Made by a program: the position numbers and the translations under genes
Notes under the pieces: generated by a model
What the model saw: the letters and a program-made list of their open reading frames with translations, nothing else
Database searches by the model: none
Told to the model about the DNA's origin: nothing
Shown: positions 6,434 through 8,468 of the stretch, in pieces
Position numbering within the stretch: position 1 is the stretch's first letter
How the letters are laid out: every line of letters starts with the position of its first letter
From: an uncultured beta proteobacterium
GTDB taxonomy: Bacteria; Pseudomonadota; Gammaproteobacteria; Burkholderiales; Burkholderiaceae_C
Direction of reading: 5' to 3'
Assembly: GCA_903958915.1 (NCBI GenBank)
Contig: CAJBVC010000378.1
Span: 1 to 8,468 of the forward strand
DNA: 8,468 bases

Positions 6434-7042
6434 ATGATCAGAGTTGATGCGCCAAAGGGCATTGCCCGCTCCCTGCTGTGTGCAGTGGTTTTGATTGTCT
6501 TCGCACTTCCTGCGATGGCCCATGAAGGCGGCGGCATCGTGGGCGGATTTACGGCAGGTTTTCGCCACCCGCTATCTGGTGCAGATCATGTGCTTGCCAT
6601 GGTTGCCGTGGGTATCTGGGGTGCATTCTTGGGCGCACCGGCGATTTGGGTGCTGCCGGTTGTCTTCCCTTTGGTGATGTCCGTTGGCGGAGCCATGGGA
6701 GTTCTGGGCATACCTTTGCCGGCGACAGAAACAGGAATTGCGCTGTCCTCGGTCGTGCTTGGGTTAATGATTGCGCTTGCCAGGCGTCCCCCGCTGTGGG
6801 TTGCGGGAGTCATTGTGGGAGTTTTTGCGGTCTTCCACGGCCATGCCCATGGGATGGAGCTGCCTGGTGCTGCTGATCCTGTCGCCTACAGTCTGGGTTT
6901 TGTGCTGTCCACCGGAATGCTGCACCTGTGCGGTATCGCGCTGGGGGAGCTGACCCGCTGGAAGGCTGGGCGCAGTCTGATCCGTGTAGCAGGTATCTGC
7001 ATTGCCTGCGGGGGTGCTGGCTTTCTCGGCGGCTGGATCTGA
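6434..7042 (+). CDS. hupE: HupE/UreJ-family nickel/cobalt permease
   Basis: HupE proteins are secondary inner-membrane importers of Ni2+ (some of Co2+), supplying hydrogenase or urease. The 202-residue protein begins with a signal-type segment ending in LPAMA, then His30 at the mature N-terminus. The family signature HPLSGADHVLAM (45-56) has the expected His45, Asp51 and His52. A second metal-site motif, HGHAHGMELP (135-144), is also present, and GMLHLCGIALGE lies near the C-terminus. About six further hydrophobic spans follow the signal segment. I chose ATG 6434 over an in-frame TTG at 6413 because an AGGA lies 6 bases before it and it gives a normal signal peptide. It is divergent from nikMN and is followed 11 bases later by a paralogue. 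No urease or hydrogenase gene is in the window, so the enzyme it serves is unknown. Confidence 0.94.
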   Translation: MIRVDAPKGIARSLLCAVVLIVFALPAMAHEGGGIVGGFTAGFRHPLSGADHVLAMVAVGIWGAFLGAPAIWVLPVVFPLVMSVGGAMGVLGIPLPATETGIALSSVVLGLMIALARRPPLWVAGVIVGVFAVFHGHAHGMELPGAADPVAYSLGFVLSTGMLHLCGIALGELTRWKAGRSLIRVAGICIACGGAGFLGGWI

Positions 7043-7053
7043 GTCCTTGCGCA

Positions 7054-7659
7054 ATGCGGCCCTGGGTTTTCTTCGTGGCTGTGACCGCATTTGCACTGCC
7101 GGAGTTGGCGCAAGCACATAGCCCCATTCCTGGTATTGGATTCTTCTATTCGGGGATGTTGCATCCGCTGCGGGTGGCAGAACAGGTGTTGGCCATGCTG
7201 GCATTGGCGCTGCTGCTTGGCCAAGGTGGAATGGATCGGGCGCTTCTCGCAATCGTATCCTTCGGCATCGGGTTGTTAGTTGGGCTACCGATCCTGACAT
7301 ATGGATCTGAGTGGACCGGCAGCATTGCCGTAAATCTCCTCCTGATTCTTGCCGCTGCCGTGGGTCTGTGTACAGCCACGGCAGTGAGGACAACAACTCT
7401 CCTTCAGTGCTTGTTGGCCATATTGGTTGCGTCTTGTGTTGTGGCAGATTCCGTCCAAGAGGGAATTCCGGCGGGCAAGTTTGCATTGGCTACGTTTGGG
7501 GTCCTTTGCAGCTCATTCCTGATTGTGGTGGATGTGGGCTGGTTGGTTGACTCGCTCAAGGCACGCTGGGCACAAATCGGAGTTCGAATCGTTGGGTCAT
7601 GGATTTGCGCTGCGTCGTTTATGGTTTTGGTGCTTAGAGTTCACGCAACTCAGCAGTAG
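7054..7659 (+). CDS. HupE-like membrane protein lacking the metal-binding histidines
   Basis: This 201-residue protein starts with a signal peptide (to about Ala21, with AQA before a His22 equivalent to HupE His30). The mature part then reads HSPIPGIGFFYSGMLHPL, which lines up with the start of mature HupE. The signature that is HPLSGADHVLAM in the neighbouring HupE is HPLRVAEQVLAM here (37-48). His37 is kept, but the Asp-His pair becomes Glu43-Gln44. The HGHAHGMELP motif corresponds to a DSVQEGIP segment with no histidine. About six hydrophobic spans follow the signal peptide (for example 45-58, 62-80, 88-104, 112-128 and the last near 178-194). It begins 11 bases after hupE and is probably co-transcribed. 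I chose ATG 7054 because an upstream start at 6928 would overlap hupE by over 100 bases and precede the signal peptide. Function is not known; possibilities are a partner subunit of HupE or a permease with another substrate. Confidence 0.8.
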   Translation: MRPWVFFVAVTAFALPELAQAHSPIPGIGFFYSGMLHPLRVAEQVLAMLALALLLGQGGMDRALLAIVSFGIGLLVGLPILTYGSEWTGSIAVNLLLILAAAVGLCTATAVRTTTLLQCLLAILVASCVVADSVQEGIPAGKFALATFGVLCSSFLIVVDVGWLVDSLKARWAQIGVRIVGSWICAASFMVLVLRVHATQQ

Positions 7660-7698
7660 GTTTTTGCAATCCCTGAAGTGCAAGCAGATGCTGACATA

Positions 7699-8067
7699 AT
7701 GCGCACGATGCAAACCCTGCGACGATTCACCATGCTCACGCGCCTTGTGCTGGCGTGGTTTGTCCTGTCGTTCGGCATTGCTTTGGCCGCACCTGTCATC
7801 ACTGCACAAAATATTCTTTTGGTTTGTACTGGCACTGGCGTCATGAAGGTGCTGATCCAGAATGAGGATGGCAGCACTACGGAACAAGTTCATTCCAGGA
7901 TGGACTGCCCGCTGTGCGCGACGATGGCAGCGCCACCTCCGCAACCCGGCGCAGCGGTGCGACCTTCTTGTGCTCTGTCTTATGCGCTCCAAGGCGTTCC
8001 TGCGGCTTTCATTGCTGCGCGTACCGCCTCGCCGATGCCGGCGCGGGGTCCACCCGCGTTGTCCTGA
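7699..8067 (+). CDS. Small secreted Cys/His protein, DUF2946-like
   Basis: This 122-residue protein has a basic N-terminus (LRRF), a hydrophobic signal segment LTRLVLAWFVLSFGIALA (13-30) and a short mature domain. The mature part has an isolated Cys43 in LLVCTGTGVMKVLIQNEDG, then His65 and a CPLC pair (Cys70, Cys73) in HSRMDCPLC, and ends in a low-complexity Ala/Pro-rich tail with one more Cys. The VC-G-G--K-----DG....H-DCPLC layout matches what I recall of DUF2946 proteins, which often sit beside copper genes in betaproteobacteria. The next gene is a PCu(A)C copper chaperone, which supports a periplasmic metal or redox role, but no function is established. The start is uncertain: ATG at 7699, 7708 or 7732 would all keep a signal peptide, and none has a good ribosome binding site. 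It lies 39 bases after the HupE-like gene, so it may belong to the same transcript. Confidence 0.7.
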   Translation: MRTMQTLRRFTMLTRLVLAWFVLSFGIALAAPVITAQNILLVCTGTGVMKVLIQNEDGSTTEQVHSRMDCPLCATMAAPPPQPGAAVRPSCALSYALQGVPAAFIAARTASPMPARGPPALS

Positions 8068-8070
8068 ATC

Positions 8071-8118
8071 CGCTACGTATTTCGTAGCGTTCAGCGCCCA
8101 TTCCATAGGGGAGTGGGC
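8071..8118 (+). terminator. Two tandem stem-loops after the DUF2946-like gene
   Basis: Three bases after the stop codon, CGCTACG (8071-8077) and CGTAGCG (8083-8089) form a perfect 7-bp stem with a TATTT loop. Immediately after, GCCCATTCC (8096-8104) pairs with GGAGTGGGC (8110-8118) over 9 bp, one of them G-U, with a 5-base loop. Neither is followed by a real T-run, so they may slow or process the transcript rather than end it by intrinsic termination. The remaining bases to 8195 form the leader of the next gene, with a small inverted repeat GAAGTG/CACTTC at 8158-8163 and 8175-8180. Confidence 0.4.
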
Positions 8119-8195
8119 AGCATTTCGTTGATCGATCCGGCAGGTAGGTGTTCAACGGAAGTGCATTTTCTTTCCACTTCTACGAACTTTCATCC

Positions 8196-8468
8196 ATGAA
8201 ATCCATTGCAAAACTCACATCCGTTATTGTTGTAGCCACCTTCTCCACGGTGGCCCTGGCCCAATCCGTCGACATCAAAGACGCCTGGGCGCGCTCCACC
8301 GTGCAGGGCCAAAAGGCCACCGGTGCTTTCATGAAACTCACTGCCAAAGACGGTGCCAAGCTTGTTGGGGGCTCATCGCCCGCGGCAGGCGTGGTCGAAG
8401 TTCATGAAATGAAAATGGAAGGCGACGTCATGAAGATGCGTGCTATCCCCGGCGGACTCGACCTGCCT
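8196..8468 (+). CDS. PCu(A)C family periplasmic copper chaperone, N-terminal part
   Basis: The gene runs off the window after 91 codons; a full family member is about 150-160 residues. It starts with a clear signal peptide (MKSIAKLTSVIVVATFSTVALA, cleavage after Ala22). The mature protein begins SVDIKDAWARSTVQGQKATGAF, typical of the family. Visible copper-site residues are Met46 in GAFMKLTA and the His70-x-Met72 pair in VEVHEMKMEGD; the remaining His and Met ligands expected further on are outside the window. These proteins bind Cu(I) in the periplasm and pass it to the CuA site of cytochrome oxidase, with Sco-like partners. No strong ribosome binding site precedes the ATG (CTTTCATCC); the start rests on the signal peptide. 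Its neighbour upstream is the DUF2946-like secreted protein. Confidence 0.9.
   Translation, partial: MKSIAKLTSVIVVATFSTVALAQSVDIKDAWARSTVQGQKATGAFMKLTAKDGAKLVGGSSPAAGVVEVHEMKMEGDVMKMRAIPGGLDLP

Noticed and set aside
6764..7486. Open frame of 240 codons on the minus strand opposite hupE and its paralogue
   Set aside because: Composition is low-complexity, rich in Gln, Arg, Pro and Ser, with no recognisable motif. It lies opposite two genes with clear membrane-protein features. It is a shadow of G+C-rich coding DNA.

Overview
The window reads as a stretch of a betaproteobacterial chromosome. Protein similarity and gene style (high G+C, short operons, a CysK, SelD and PCu(A)C of the type seen in Comamonadaceae such as Rhodoferax, Polaromonas and Acidovorax) point to Burkholderiales. 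That placement is inferred from remembered family resemblance, not from a search. I see no insertion sequence, phage gene, CRISPR array, tRNA or rRNA, and every recognised gene is intact except the two cut by the window edges.

Layout. (1) Positions 2-1374, plus strand: the C-terminal end of a polyphosphate:AMP phosphotransferase (PPK2 family), overlapping by four bases with selD (selenophosphate synthetase). (2) Positions 1389-2962, minus strand: a small single-domain CbiX/SirB-type sirohydrochlorin chelatase and cysK (cysteine synthase A), separated by about 200 bases that hold a compact set of inverted repeats. (3) Positions 3193-6337: a nickel locus. nikR (Ni-responsive repressor, plus strand) converges on a minus-strand operon nikMN-nikQ-nikO, which encodes an ECF-type nickel importer. 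(4) Positions 6434-7659, plus strand, divergent from nikMN: hupE (secondary Ni/Co permease) and a tandem HupE-like paralogue that has lost the metal-binding histidines. (5) Positions 7699-8468, plus strand: a small secreted DUF2946-like Cys/His protein, then the start of a PCu(A)C periplasmic copper chaperone.

How it fits together. The window is a run of genes for metal and chalcogen cofactors: selenium activation (SelD), siroheme or cobalt chelation (CbiX), sulfur assimilation (CysK, linked to CbiX because sulfite reductase needs siroheme), nickel sensing and import (NikR, NikMNQO, HupE) and periplasmic copper handling (DUF2946-like, PCu(A)C). The nickel part is the most coherent unit: a Ni sensor and two mechanistically different importers whose transcripts start from one A+T-rich 96-base intergenic region. 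The most unusual items are the histidine-less HupE paralogue, the histidine-rich tail on NikR, the cluster of AAACAA/TTGTTT hexamers upstream of cysK, and the layered inverted repeats between cbiX and cysK. I did not find convincing evidence of a wholly new system.
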